A DNA stretch of 60,736 nucleotides from an uncultured Thiothrix sp. (GCA_902595225.1 CACJPG010000005.1:1-60736), one strand, 5' to 3'. Shown: positions 50,679 through 60,666, counted from the first letter of the stretch. Numbers and translations are program-made. The notes: generated by a model not told the origin, from the letters alone.

Positions 50679-51716
50679 ATGCATCTTGTAACAGGAAGCT
50701 CTGGATATGTAGGAAGTGTTATAGTAAAAAAACTATTAGAATATAATAAAGACGTTATTGCAATTGACAGTTCTCACAAAAAAATAAATTCTAAATATAT
50801 AAATAAAAATATAAATTTAGATATAACAGATTATAAGAAATTAGAGGAAATTTTTATTTCGAATAATATAGAGTGTATATACCATTGTGCTGCCCAACTG
50901 ACTTATAATAAAAAAAATGCTGAATATTTTAAAAAGGTAAATATTGAGGCAACTGATGTTCTATCTAATTTAGCTATAAAGTATAAAGTAAAAAATTTTA
51001 TATATCTTTCCTCAAATTGCGTATATGGAAAACTAAATTCTTTAGAAGTTCCAGAAAATTATCCTTTAAATCCTTTTGAAGAATACGGTGATTCAAAATT
51101 AAAATCAGAACAAATATTACTATCAAAAAAAGAAAATTTAAATGTAATTATTTTTAGACCGCCTACAATTATAGGAGAAGGTAGATTGGGGATACTCTCC
51201 GTGGTATTTGATTTTATCAAAGATAATAAAAAACTTTTTTTAGTTGGCAACGGTGATAATAAATACCAATTTGTTTATGGGGATGATTTAGCTTCTGCAT
51301 GTATTTCAGCGAGCTTATATAACAAAACAAACGTTTTTAATATTGGGTCTCCAAACCCGTGCTCATTGTATGAAACTTTTGAATTCTTAATTCAAGAAGC
51401 TTCAAGCAAAAGTAAAATATACTCTCTTCCATCAAGATTAATTTTACCTCTTATGAAACTCTTCTTTAAAATCGGCTTGTCTCCTCTTGGGCCTTATCAA
51501 TACAATATGATAATTAACTCTTTTTCAGGAAATACAGATCTTATTCATAAGGAACTGGGCTGGAAACCAACAAAAAATAATAACGAAATGCTTTTGTCTG
51601 CGTATAAATACTATGTAGAAAATTATGAAAATATTCATCTAAACTCGCAAAAGGGAAAGGGGAATAGCAATTTGGGCAGAGAAGGAATAATTAAAATTTT
51701 AAAATGGTTATCGTAA
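50679..51716 (+). CDS. NAD-dependent epimerase/dehydratase (plus arm)
   Basis: This 345-residue extended SDR has HLVTGSSGYVGSVIVKKLL, IYHCAAQLTYNKKN, IYLSSNCVYGKLN, an intact YGDSK (YxxxK), VIIFRPPTIIGEGRLGI and FVYGDDLASAC. It resembles the 3-beta-HSD/epimerase type rather than GDP-fucose synthase, and so differs from its divergent neighbour at 49636. AAAGG lies about 7 bp upstream. It is followed 7 bp later by the VTT-domain gene. The reaction is unknown; a nucleotide or lipid-linked sugar substrate is likely. Confidence 0.77.
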   Translation: MHLVTGSSGYVGSVIVKKLLEYNKDVIAIDSSHKKINSKYINKNINLDITDYKKLEEIFISNNIECIYHCAAQLTYNKKNAEYFKKVNIEATDVLSNLAIKYKVKNFIYLSSNCVYGKLNSLEVPENYPLNPFEEYGDSKLKSEQILLSKKENLNVIIFRPPTIIGEGRLGILSVVFDFIKDNKKLFLVGNGDNKYQFVYGDDLASACISASLYNKTNVFNIGSPNPCSLYETFEFLIQEASSKSKIYSLPSRLILPLMKLFFKIGLSPLGPYQYNMIINSFSGNTDLIHKELGWKPTKNNNEMLLSAYKYYVENYENIHLNSQKGKGNSNLGREGIIKILKWLS

Positions 51717-51723
51717 AATACAA

Positions 51724-52389
51724 GTGAAGAAAAATATTATAATAATTTTTTTAGTATATTTATTTGGTTTTGTTGTTGTAAATAGTCTTTATAGTAATAA
51801 TTTTTATAATTACGAATTTTTATATAACTTCAACACAGATAGACCTTATCTCTCAATTCTAATTTTTTGCTTTTTATTTATCTTTGGGATGGTAATGTTA
51901 ATGCCAATAGCAATGTTTTTTTTATTCGTATCAGGGATAATATGGGGAGCAATATTAGGTACAATTATTTCCACGATAGCTACTTCTGCTGCTGCATCAA
52001 TTTCATTTTTAATAATGAGGAATTTTTCAAAAAATAATTTTTTTTCGAAATTGAAACAAAAAATTAGTGATAAAATAGATTTAAATATAGGAAAAAGGGA
52101 TCAAATAAAATATATTATCTTGTGTACCTTAAATCCATTTTTGCCTCAGAGTCTTTTAAATTATGCATTTGGTCTTACAAGCATCAAGTTCAAAGATTTT
52201 TTTATAATAATTACGCTCGTATCATTAATTTTGAATTATTTTTATGTTATGTTAGGTGCGAGTCTTAAAATAATCATTGTTGAGGGCAACATCAAAACTG
52301 GTATCATTTATTTTGGTATAGGTATTACGGCAATCACAATAGTTTATTTTATTAAAGATATAAAATTATTTAAAAATTTTTATGAATAA
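51724..52389 (+). CDS. VTT-domain (TVP38/TMEM64, DedA-like) membrane protein
   Basis: This 221-residue polytopic protein has a central region MLMPIAMFFLFVSGIIWGAIL and GTIISTIATSAAASISFLIMR, typical of the VTT/SNARE-associated domain. It includes the reentrant-loop-like sG..wG pattern and later PFLPQSLLNYAFGLTSIKFKD. Several DedA-superfamily members recycle or flip polyprenyl phosphate or phospholipids. In this position it may return the lipid carrier after GT-C transfer, mirroring the UPF0104 protein of the minus arm. The start is GTG 51724. It overlaps the GT2 gene by 8 bp. Confidence 0.8.
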   Translation: MKKNIIIIFLVYLFGFVVVNSLYSNNFYNYEFLYNFNTDRPYLSILIFCFLFIFGMVMLMPIAMFFLFVSGIIWGAILGTIISTIATSAAASISFLIMRNFSKNNFFSKLKQKISDKIDLNIGKRDQIKYIILCTLNPFLPQSLLNYAFGLTSIKFKDFFIIITLVSLILNYFYVMLGASLKIIIVEGNIKTGIIYFGIGITAITIVYFIKDIKLFKNFYE

Positions 52390-53080
52390 AAAAACCATTA
52401 CCCTACTTTTGCCAACTCTAAATGAAGTTGTTGGATTCAAAGCAATTTTTCCAAAGATAGATACAAATTTATTTGACAAGATTCTTGTTATTGACGGAGG
52501 GTCAACCGATGGTACTGTAGAATACGCAAAAAGTCATAATCTTCATCTTGTAACGCAAAAAGAAAAGGGTCTTGGCCCAGCGGTCATGGAAGCAATATCA
52601 ATTATTGAGACAGATTGTGTTATTGAATTTAGCTTGGATGGAAACTGTTTAGTTGAGCAACTTCCCATGATTGTTGAAAATTTACATAGGGGCGATGACT
52701 TAGTTGTTGTTTCTAGATATTTACCTCCTGCAGTTTCATATGACGATACTTTTGTAACTGCCTTTGGAAACAGAATGTTTACTTTTTTTATTGGATTGTT
52801 AGGACAATTTAATCCTACCGACACCTTAACAATTTATCGAGGTTTTGATATAAAAATTGCCAAATACCCTGAATTTAAAAAGTTTTTATATGGTCCAGTA
52901 TTCGAACCCCTTATAAGTGCTGTAGCAATAAATAGAGGCTTAAAAATCTCAGAAATTTCAGGTGACGAACCTGCGAGAATAGGGGGTACCAGTAAAATGT
53001 CAGTAATTTATAATGGACTTTGTATTGTATTATGCATAGTAAGAATGTATGTGTTAAAAATTTTTAAGCTGATGGTATAG
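52382..53080 (+). CDS. polyprenyl-phosphate-sugar-synthase-like GT2 (plus-arm copy)
   Basis: This 232-residue paralogue of the protein at 48893 has ITLLLPTLNEVVGFKAIFPK, KILVIDGGSTDGTVEYA and KGLGPAVMEAIS. The D-x-D position reads FSLDGN (S84-L85-D86), again with Ser for the first Asp. Both copies share VVVSRYL..AVS, TLTIYRG and a basic hydrophobic C-terminus. It probably makes a lipid-phosphate sugar donor for the GT-C-like protein encoded 4 bp downstream. Confidence 0.78.
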   Translation: MNKKTITLLLPTLNEVVGFKAIFPKIDTNLFDKILVIDGGSTDGTVEYAKSHNLHLVTQKEKGLGPAVMEAISIIETDCVIEFSLDGNCLVEQLPMIVENLHRGDDLVVVSRYLPPAVSYDDTFVTAFGNRMFTFFIGLLGQFNPTDTLTIYRGFDIKIAKYPEFKKFLYGPVFEPLISAVAINRGLKISEISGDEPARIGGTSKMSVIYNGLCIVLCIVRMYVLKIFKLMV

Positions 53081-53084
53081 ATTT

Positions 53085-55001
53085 TTGAAAAATCTTAATC
53101 TTAAATATGAGCTTAGTTTATTTCTTTTACTTTTAGCACCTCTATTTTCTTTTATTTGGCATCTGGAAAATTTTCAGTTTCCAATATCAGATTCTGTAGA
53201 GTATTTAGATTCTGCATATTCAATATATCTATTCTTAGAAAAAGGTGAATATCTTAATTTCTTAATATCAATTTTTAATGAAAGAGGCTGGAGACCGATA
53301 GCTTTTCAGCTTTATATTTTTCCGTTTATGATTCTTTCATCTGGAGATATTCTGAGTTCAGTCCTTATGACTCATGTTTTTTTTAATACTTTATCAACAG
53401 TAATGATATATAAAATATTTCGCTCTCTTAGTATAAATACATATTCCTCAGTAATTTCAGCATTGGTAATAGGATTGTCATTTAATATCATGTTTGGAGG
53501 ACAGCCTATCCCACTTTTTGCAGAGGTTGCATTTATTGCTTTTTTACTTGGTTCAATTTATTTTTTAATAAAAAGCGATCTTTTTAAAACAAGAAGGAAC
53601 TCAAGATTCTTCGTATTGTTTTTTACTTTAACAATATTAACGAGACCAATTGAAGGTTTAATAATTCTTTTACCTGCTTTAGGAATTTTAATACTTAAAA
53701 GGTATGGTAATTATATCTCTTTAAGGGAAATATTAGGCGGCCTTTTTTACCCAATATTTTTTGTTTGGTTATTATTTTTTAGCAGAATTTTTCCTGAAGT
53801 ATCAAGTTCAGTCATTAAAGTAGATCCGCCATATTCTGAAGAAATATTCTTTTATTTAACTTATTTTGTATCAATAATTCTTTTTTTTCTAATAGCTATT
53901 ATATTATTTCTAAAAATTAAAAAGAATATTTTTTATGCTAAGTCAGAAGTTAATTATTTCAAGAGAAGCTTTTTTGTATCTTCTTTAGTTTTATGGATAT
54001 GGTATACACCAAGATTTGGAAGTCTTTATGGTTGGGTATATGATACATCTATAGGCGATACTTTTAGTTACTTGAAAACTGATATTCCTTCATATTCTGA
54101 TTTAATTTTAAGCGCTATAAAAAATAACGGTGAGATATTAACGTATTCTATAATTTTTCTTTTAATAATCTCATTTTTTGCAACATTATTTTCGAATAAA
54201 GATAAACTTTTTGATTTTAAAAATATGCATACAAGATTTGAGAATTTTTCCCTTATCTTATTGGCCTCAATACCTATACCAATAGTGCTCTACTTTTCAA
54301 CGCATCAAATTACATACAGAAAAATTTCGCCAGTAATGGTTTTGTTAGCTATATTTGCCCTAGCATTAATTCTAAAAAACCATAGATTAAATTATCTAAA
54401 TAATTTTTTTATTACCTCATATTTATTTCTACATATTACCTTTTTAACAAATCATATTTATAAAAAAGAAGAGAATATTACGTGGACCTATAATAGTAAT
54501 AAAATTAGTAAAATGGTACTAGGATACCATTATCCAAAGCCTATAAAATTTACAGTTGATAGATATGAAAATTTAATAAACTTTCTTAAAAATGAAAGAA
54601 ATAAGAATTTTTATACAAAATTAACTTTAGTACTTAAAGATGATGAATATCCAATTGAGAGATATTTGTTTAAATTTATGTGCAGAACTAATAATCTTCA
54701 ATGTAAATTCTTTTATCCGCAGAATCTTAGTAAAGAAAATTTCTCTGAATTAAATAGCGAAGAAGCTTTATTAATTATTCTATCCGAGGAGCATTATGTT
54801 ATGTCTCCAAAAGCATTAAGTAAAAAAATAAGTTTATATATTGAGGAAAACTCAGAAAAAATGTCAGTAGCAGATATCAATGCATATAATTTTCTTTACT
54901 TAATGTCTAAGGGACAACTTTCTGAACATAATTTTCAATTGAAAAAATGTTATAATTTTATTGAAAACTACTATGGTTGTTTGATTAGAAAAATACCTTA
55001 A
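53085..55001 (+). CDS. large GT-C-like membrane glycosyltransferase candidate (plus-arm copy)
   Basis: This 638-residue multi-helix membrane protein is paralogous to 46923-48875. The acidic first loop is FPISDSVEYLDSAY. Shared blocks are RGWRPIAFQLYIFPFMILSS, LFAEVAFIAFLLGSIYF, LTRPIEGLIILLPA and LYGWVYDTSIGD. A soluble C-terminal part of about 170 residues follows the last helices. The start is TTG 53085, as no ATG fits; the Shine-Dalgarno is weak. It ends the glycan locus, 43 bp before tgt. Confidence 0.65.
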   Translation: MKNLNLKYELSLFLLLLAPLFSFIWHLENFQFPISDSVEYLDSAYSIYLFLEKGEYLNFLISIFNERGWRPIAFQLYIFPFMILSSGDILSSVLMTHVFFNTLSTVMIYKIFRSLSINTYSSVISALVIGLSFNIMFGGQPIPLFAEVAFIAFLLGSIYFLIKSDLFKTRRNSRFFVLFFTLTILTRPIEGLIILLPALGILILKRYGNYISLREILGGLFYPIFFVWLLFFSRIFPEVSSSVIKVDPPYSEEIFFYLTYFVSIILFFLIAIILFLKIKKNIFYAKSEVNYFKRSFFVSSLVLWIWYTPRFGSLYGWVYDTSIGDTFSYLKTDIPSYSDLILSAIKNNGEILTYSIIFLLIISFFATLFSNKDKLFDFKNMHTRFENFSLILLASIPIPIVLYFSTHQITYRKISPVMVLLAIFALALILKNHRLNYLNNFFITSYLFLHITFLTNHIYKKEENITWTYNSNKISKMVLGYHYPKPIKFTVDRYENLINFLKNERNKNFYTKLTLVLKDDEYPIERYLFKFMCRTNNLQCKFFYPQNLSKENFSELNSEEALLIILSEEHYVMSPKALSKKISLYIEENSEKMSVADINAYNFLYLMSKGQLSEHNFQLKKCYNFIENYYGCLIRKIP

Positions 55002-55023
55002 GCTTAATAAAAATTATTTATAA

Positions 55024-56151
<1,128 letters not shown>

Positions 56152-56171
56152 GTATTTAAGGGGAAATAGAA

Positions 56172-56483
56172 ATGAATATTATTAACGACGCATATGCTCA
56201 AACTCCACAATCTGGAGGAGGCATGAGTATGCTAATAATGATAGGTATATTTTTTGTAATTATGTACTTTATGATTATTAGGCCTCAAAATAAAAGAGCA
56301 AAAGAACATAATAAGCTCATCGACTCATTAACAAATGGAACTGAAGTTGTAGTTTCAAATGGAATTATGGGAAAAATAGTAGGCATTAAAGATGATACAA
56401 TTGATTTAGAAATTTCTAAAGGTATAAATATTAAGGTTAGAAAAAATTCAGTATCTACAGTTCTTCCAAAAGGTTCAATCTAA
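56172..56483 (+). CDS. yajC: preprotein translocase accessory subunit YajC
   Basis: This 103-residue inner-membrane protein has a single N-terminal transmembrane helix at about residues 18-37 (MLIMIGIFFVIMYFMIIRP), the family motif RPQNKRAKEH, and a small cytoplasmic domain GTEVVVSNGIMGKIVGI. It associates with SecDF and also with AcrB in E. coli. AGGGG precedes the ATG by 8-9 bp. It lies between tgt and secD as usual. Confidence 0.96.
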   Translation: MNIINDAYAQTPQSGGGMSMLIMIGIFFVIMYFMIIRPQNKRAKEHNKLIDSLTNGTEVVVSNGIMGKIVGIKDDTIDLEISKGINIKVRKNSVSTVLPKGSI

Positions 56484-56491
56484 TATTCAAT

Positions 56492-58117
56492 ATGAAAATT
56501 TTCTCATTTAAACAAATAATGGTAATTTTTGTTATGTTATTTAGCGTAACTTATTCACTTCCTACTTTTTTTAATGAAGTACCAAATTGGCTAATATCAA
56601 TCAATGCAAAAAAAATGAACCTTGGGCTAGATTTAAAAGGGGGGGTTCACTTTTTAATGCAAGTTGATTTAGATGAGGTAATAGATAATAAATCAAGAAA
56701 ATTTTCAAACGATATTCGAAGTCAGCTTAGAAAAAATAAAATTAGATACTCAAGTTTCAAATTCGAAAATAATAAAATATTCATAGATCTTTCAAACAAC
56801 GTTAACTTTGAAGAAGTTGAGGATATGCTCAATAAAAATTATCAAAATACTTTTGATATAAAGAGATTAGAAGATAATAAATTACAAATAAGTATTTCTG
56901 AAAATGCAATAAACGAGTTAAGAATTGCAGCTATAAAGCAAAATACTACTACTTTGAGAAATCGGGTAAATGAACTTGGTGTCGCAGAGCCAATCGTTCA
57001 ACAAAGTGGTAAAACAAGAATTGTTGTTGAGTTACCTGGGGTGAAAGATACAACTCGAGCAAAAGAAATAATTGGAGCAACTGCCACTTTAGAATTTAAA
57101 ATGGTAGATGAAGAATCTGATGCTTACGCTGCAGAGGAATCAGAACAAATAATGTTTAACTCCAAGTTATATTATGATGATGCCGGTCAACCGGTATTAT
57201 TAAAAAGAAATGTAATACTTACTGGAGAAAATATAGTTGATGCATCTTCGGGTTTTGATCAAAATTCAAGACCTTCTGTCAATATTACTTTGGATGGACC
57301 GGGCTCAAAAAGATTTGCAAGTACCACAGAAGACAATATAGGTAAACTGATGGCAGTGCTTTTTATTGAGAGTAAGTCTGAGTCAAGAGTTGTGAATGGT
57401 GAGACTAAAAGGGTTACAAAAAAATATGAGAAGATTATCAGTATTGCAACTATCCAGGAAAGATTATCAAAATCATTTCAGATTACAGGTCTTGATAGTC
57501 CAAAACAAGCGAGAGATCTTGCATTATATTTAAGAGCAGGCTCAATGGCTGCACCTATGTATATTATTGAAGAGAGGACAGTAGGGCCCAGTCTTGGTGC
57601 AGATAATATTGAAAAAGGAAAAATTTCGGTAATTATCGGTTTAATTTTAGTTCTAATTTTTATGACATATTACTATAGGGTCTTTGGCCTGTTTGCAAAT
57701 ACAGCTCTGATATTAAATATATTGATAATCGTCTCTGTGATGTCTCTAATACCAGGAGCTGTATTAACGCTTCCTGGAATCGCAGGAATAGTTCTTACTG
57801 TTGGTATGGCAGTAGATGCAAATGTGTTAATTTTCGAAAGAGTTAAAGAAGAAATAAGAAATGGCTCAACTCCTCTAGCATCAATAGAATTAGGCTACAA
57901 AAAAGCCTTCTCCACAATTGCCGATGCAAATATCACTACTTTGATTGCTTCGATAATACTTTTTATTTTTGGAACAGGCCCAATTAAAGGATTTGCGGTT
58001 ACACTATCAATTGGTGTAATTTCTTCAATGTTTACAGCAATTATTGTGACTAGAGTTTTAGCAAACATTAGTTATGAAAACAACTCAAGATTTAAAACAA
58101 AAGAATTAAGTATATGA
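56492..58117 (+). CDS. secD: protein translocase subunit SecD
   Basis: SecD with SecF uses the proton gradient to complete export through SecYEG. One N-terminal helix precedes the large periplasmic domain, starting LGLDLKGGVHFLMQVDLDEV (D-x-x-G-G). The P1 head region has ELGVAEPIVQQSGKTRIVVELPG (seen as spaced blocks). Five C-terminal helices carry AGIVLTVGMAVDANVLIFER. At 541 aa it is shorter than E. coli SecD (615), mainly in the periplasmic part. It overlaps secF by 4 bp. Confidence 0.97.
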   Translation: MKIFSFKQIMVIFVMLFSVTYSLPTFFNEVPNWLISINAKKMNLGLDLKGGVHFLMQVDLDEVIDNKSRKFSNDIRSQLRKNKIRYSSFKFENNKIFIDLSNNVNFEEVEDMLNKNYQNTFDIKRLEDNKLQISISENAINELRIAAIKQNTTTLRNRVNELGVAEPIVQQSGKTRIVVELPGVKDTTRAKEIIGATATLEFKMVDEESDAYAAEESEQIMFNSKLYYDDAGQPVLLKRNVILTGENIVDASSGFDQNSRPSVNITLDGPGSKRFASTTEDNIGKLMAVLFIESKSESRVVNGETKRVTKKYEKIISIATIQERLSKSFQITGLDSPKQARDLALYLRAGSMAAPMYIIEERTVGPSLGADNIEKGKISVIIGLILVLIFMTYYYRVFGLFANTALILNILIIVSVMSLIPGAVLTLPGIAGIVLTVGMAVDANVLIFERVKEEIRNGSTPLASIELGYKKAFSTIADANITTLIASIILFIFGTGPIKGFAVTLSIGVISSMFTAIIVTRVLANISYENNSRFKTKELSI

Positions 58118-59031
58118 GAACAATAAAAATTAACTACGAATTTATGAAATGGCATAAACTTGCCGTTTATATTTCAGTTTTTTTAATAATCATATCTCTG
58201 CTAAGTATTTTTTTTAAAGGGTTTAATTATGGTGTTGATTTTAAAGGTGGCACACTAATTGAAATAAGCTTTAATAAAGATGCCCCCATTGATGAAATTA
58301 GAGATTTTCTTGAAGAAAATAACTATAGCAAATCTTCAGTTCAATATTTTGGATCAAAAAGTGAAATATTAATAAGAATGCCAAATATTCTTTCTACCAA
58401 TGAGTCAAACCTGAGTAATGATCTAATTGAAAATCTGAAAAATAAATTTGATTTTTCTCTTAAGCGAGTCGAGTATGTTGGAGCACAAGTTGGAGAAGAG
58501 CTTAGAGATCAGGGTATTCTTGCAGCACTAATAGCTTTAATACTAATAATGATCTATATTGCACTAAGATTCGAATACAGATTTTCTGTTGGTGCAATCT
58601 TAGCTTTAATTCACGATGTACTTTTGATCATGGGTTTGTTTTCAATTACTCAAATTGAATTTAATTTAAGTGTTTTTGCTGCAATACTTGCTGTAATAGG
58701 ATACTCTCTTAACGACACCATAGTTGTTTTTGACAGGATAAGGGAAAATTTTAAAGCGGCTATCATTGAAAATACGAACACTGTTTCGCTTATTAATGAA
58801 TCTATAAGCCAAACATTATCGAGAACCTTAATAACATCATTGACAACTATTTTAGTTTTAATTTCTCTTATATTGTTTGGTGGTGAAATATTATTTGGTT
58901 TTTCTTTTGCTTTATTAATTGGCGTAATAATTGGAACATACTCTTCGATTTATATTGCAAGCTCTACATTGCTATTGTTAAACATATCTGCGAAAGATGT
59001 AACAATTGAAGTTGACGAGGAAAAGCCTTAA
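58114..59031 (+). CDS. secF: protein translocase subunit SecF
   Basis: SecF has the same overall plan as SecD: a first helix, a small periplasmic domain with GVDFKGGTLIEISF, then helices with VGAQVGEELRDQGILAAL and AAILAVIGYSLNDTIVVFDR, and the TLSRTLITSLTT segment. Length is 305 aa (E. coli 323). The start ATGA overlaps the secD stop. The 3' end overlaps the convergent suhB stop by 4 bp, so no terminator separates them. Confidence 0.97.
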   Translation: MRTIKINYEFMKWHKLAVYISVFLIIISLLSIFFKGFNYGVDFKGGTLIEISFNKDAPIDEIRDFLEENNYSKSSVQYFGSKSEILIRMPNILSTNESNLSNDLIENLKNKFDFSLKRVEYVGAQVGEELRDQGILAALIALILIMIYIALRFEYRFSVGAILALIHDVLLIMGLFSITQIEFNLSVFAAILAVIGYSLNDTIVVFDRIRENFKAAIIENTNTVSLINESISQTLSRTLITSLTTILVLISLILFGGEILFGFSFALLIGVIIGTYSSIYIASSTLLLLNISAKDVTIEVDEEKP

Positions 59032-59825
59032 ATTTTCCCTTTCAGGGTCCCAATGATCTCTTTGTGTAAATTTGGATTCGCAGCAAGTACGTTACCAGAG
59101 TCAAAATAATTATCATTATTTTCTATATCGCTTATATAACCGCCTGCTTCAAGAACAATTATTGATCCTGCAGCAATATCCCAAGGCTTTAAATTAAACT
59201 CCCAAAAACCATCAAGACGTCCACAAGCAACATATGCTAAATCTAAAGCTGCCGCGCCAAGTCTTCTAATACTTCCACATCTTGCATTCATTAGCGCTCG
59301 AAGTGTTTCAATATATACTCCTGAGTGGTCTTTTTTTCTATATGGAATTCCAGTACCAAAAACAGCAGATTTTATTTTTTGACAACTCGATACTCTAATT
59401 CTTTTATTATTTAAAAGAGCTCCCTTTCCTTTTTCTGCACAGAAAAGTTCGTTTTTAAATGGATCATATACTACTCCTAGTATTGGAACTTTTTTTTTGC
59501 ATAAACCTATTGATATAGCAAATTGTGGAATTCCATGAATAAAATTTGTTGTACCGTCTAATGGATCTATAAACCATTCATAGTCTGAATTAATATCATT
59601 TGAGCCACTTTCTTCAGCAGTTATTTTATATTTCGGATAAGACTTTTTAAGAGCGTCGGTAATAATTAATTCTGATTCTTGATCTGCTTCTGAAACATAA
59701 TCATTGAAACCTTTAGATGTGATTTTTAAGCTATCAAGTCTTGAGTAAAACCTCATCACAGATTTTCCAGCAAGCAAAGAGGCATTGACAGCAGTATTTA
59801 ACTGAGGACTAAAAGTATTATTCAT
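59028..59825 (-). CDS. suhB: inositol-1-monophosphatase family protein SuhB
   Basis: This lithium-sensitive phosphatase-family protein of 265 aa has the metal motifs ITAEESG, FIDPLDGTTNFIHGIPQFA and WDIAAGSIIVLEAGG, plus RRLGAAALDLAYVACGRLDG. In gammaproteobacteria SuhB also works with Nus factors in rRNA antitermination. The divergent suhB/trmJ pair next to iscR is typical for the class. The gene is tail-to-tail with secF. Confidence 0.96.
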   Translation of the reverse strand: MNNTFSPQLNTAVNASLLAGKSVMRFYSRLDSLKITSKGFNDYVSEADQESELIITDALKKSYPKYKITAEESGSNDINSDYEWFIDPLDGTTNFIHGIPQFAISIGLCKKKVPILGVVYDPFKNELFCAEKGKGALLNNKRIRVSSCQKIKSAVFGTGIPYRKKDHSGVYIETLRALMNARCGSIRRLGAAALDLAYVACGRLDGFWEFNLKPWDIAAGSIIVLEAGGYISDIENNDNYFDSGNVLAANPNLHKEIIGTLKGKI

Positions 59826-59838
59826 AATATTTCACGCT

Positions 59839-59867
59839 TTAAGATCTACTTTTGATGTTACTATAAT
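59839..59867 (+). promoter_or_regulatory. candidate sigma70 promoter for trmJ
   Basis: TTAAGA at 59839-59844 and a perfect TATAAT at 59862-59867 are 17 bp apart in the 73-bp suhB/trmJ divergent gap. A start near 59874 would leave about 25 bases before the ATG at 59899. Confidence 0.45.
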
Positions 59868-59898
59868 ACATAAATTTAGCTTTAAAAAATATTAATTA

Positions 59899-60618
59899 AT
59901 GATTGATTTATCAAATATAAAAATTGTTCTTTTAGAGACGACTCATCCTGGAAATATAGGCTCTGTTGCAAGAGCGATGAAAACCATGAACTTTAGCAAT
60001 TTATACTTAGTAAATCCTCTATGTCAGATAAATGAAATCTCATTCGCAATGGCTTCAAATGCTCGAGATGTTTTAGATAATGCAAAAATTTATAACAATT
60101 TAGAGGAGGTTACAGATGACTGTGATTTTATTATTGGGACAACTGCTAGACAAAGGGATATTCCAATTGAAATTGTTAATCCTAGAGAGTTATCAGAAAA
60201 CATTAAAACTAGCCAGTATGAAAAAATTGCAATTTTGTTAGGCAACGAATCAAGAGGTTTAACAAATCAGCAGTTATCTAAATGTAGAGTTGGTTGCCAC
60301 ATACCAGCAAACAAATCTTATACAAGCTTAAATATTGCTGCTTCATTACAAATAATTTTGTACGAAATATTAATGGAATCACGATATAGTGTCTCAAATA
60401 TTAATAAAGTTGATAGGAAAAATCGTGCAAAAAATGATCAATTCTCATCCTTTTTAGAACATATGGATAAAGTGCTGAAAGATATAAATTTTGTGAAAGA
60501 TGATAGACCAACAATTTCCAGAAAAATCCAACATATATTCAATAAAGCTGACCTCACAGAGGAAGAAATTAACATTCTACGTGGCATCCTAAGTGCAATT
60601 GAGAATCATTCTCAATAA
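59899..60618 (+). CDS. trmJ: tRNA (cytidine/uridine-2'-O-)-methyltransferase TrmJ
   Basis: This SPOUT-class enzyme methylates ribose at position 32 of tRNAs. Signatures are IVLLETTHPGNIGSVARAMK, LYLVNP, FIIGTTARQRDIPI, ILLGNESRGLTNQQL and the knot region CHIPANKSYTSLNIAASLQI. Length is 239 aa (E. coli 246). It is upstream of iscR, the usual order. Its last codons contain a perfect 19-bp palindrome listed separately. Confidence 0.96.
   Translation: MIDLSNIKIVLLETTHPGNIGSVARAMKTMNFSNLYLVNPLCQINEISFAMASNARDVLDNAKIYNNLEEVTDDCDFIIGTTARQRDIPIEIVNPRELSENIKTSQYEKIAILLGNESRGLTNQQLSKCRVGCHIPANKSYTSLNIAASLQIILYEILMESRYSVSNINKVDRKNRAKNDQFSSFLEHMDKVLKDINFVKDDRPTISRKIQHIFNKADLTEEEINILRGILSAIENHSQ
60598..60616. 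promoter_or_regulatory. perfect 19-bp palindrome of Fur-box type
   Basis: The sequence ATTGAGAATCATTCTCAAT is a perfect inverted repeat of two 9-bp arms around one C. Its core TGAGAATCATTCTCA has the 7-1-7 pattern of known gammaproteobacterial Fur sites. It lies over the last codons and stop of trmJ, about 30 bp upstream of the iscR -35. Regulation by Fur is inference. A coding coincidence is possible, since the DNA also encodes the last residues of TrmJ. Confidence 0.55.
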
Positions 60619-60641
60619 AATCAATAACATATAAACAAATA

Positions 60642-60666
60642 ATAGTTGACAATATTACTGGGTTAA
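60642..60666 (+). promoter_or_regulatory. IscR type-1 binding site overlapping the iscR promoter
   Basis: The half-site ATAGTTGAC at 60642-60650 matches the type-1 IscR consensus left half exactly. The right part (TTACTGGGTTAA, 60655-60666) matches it with few differences. It covers the -35 element, as expected for autorepression of the isc operon by [2Fe-2S]-IscR. Confidence 0.65.
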
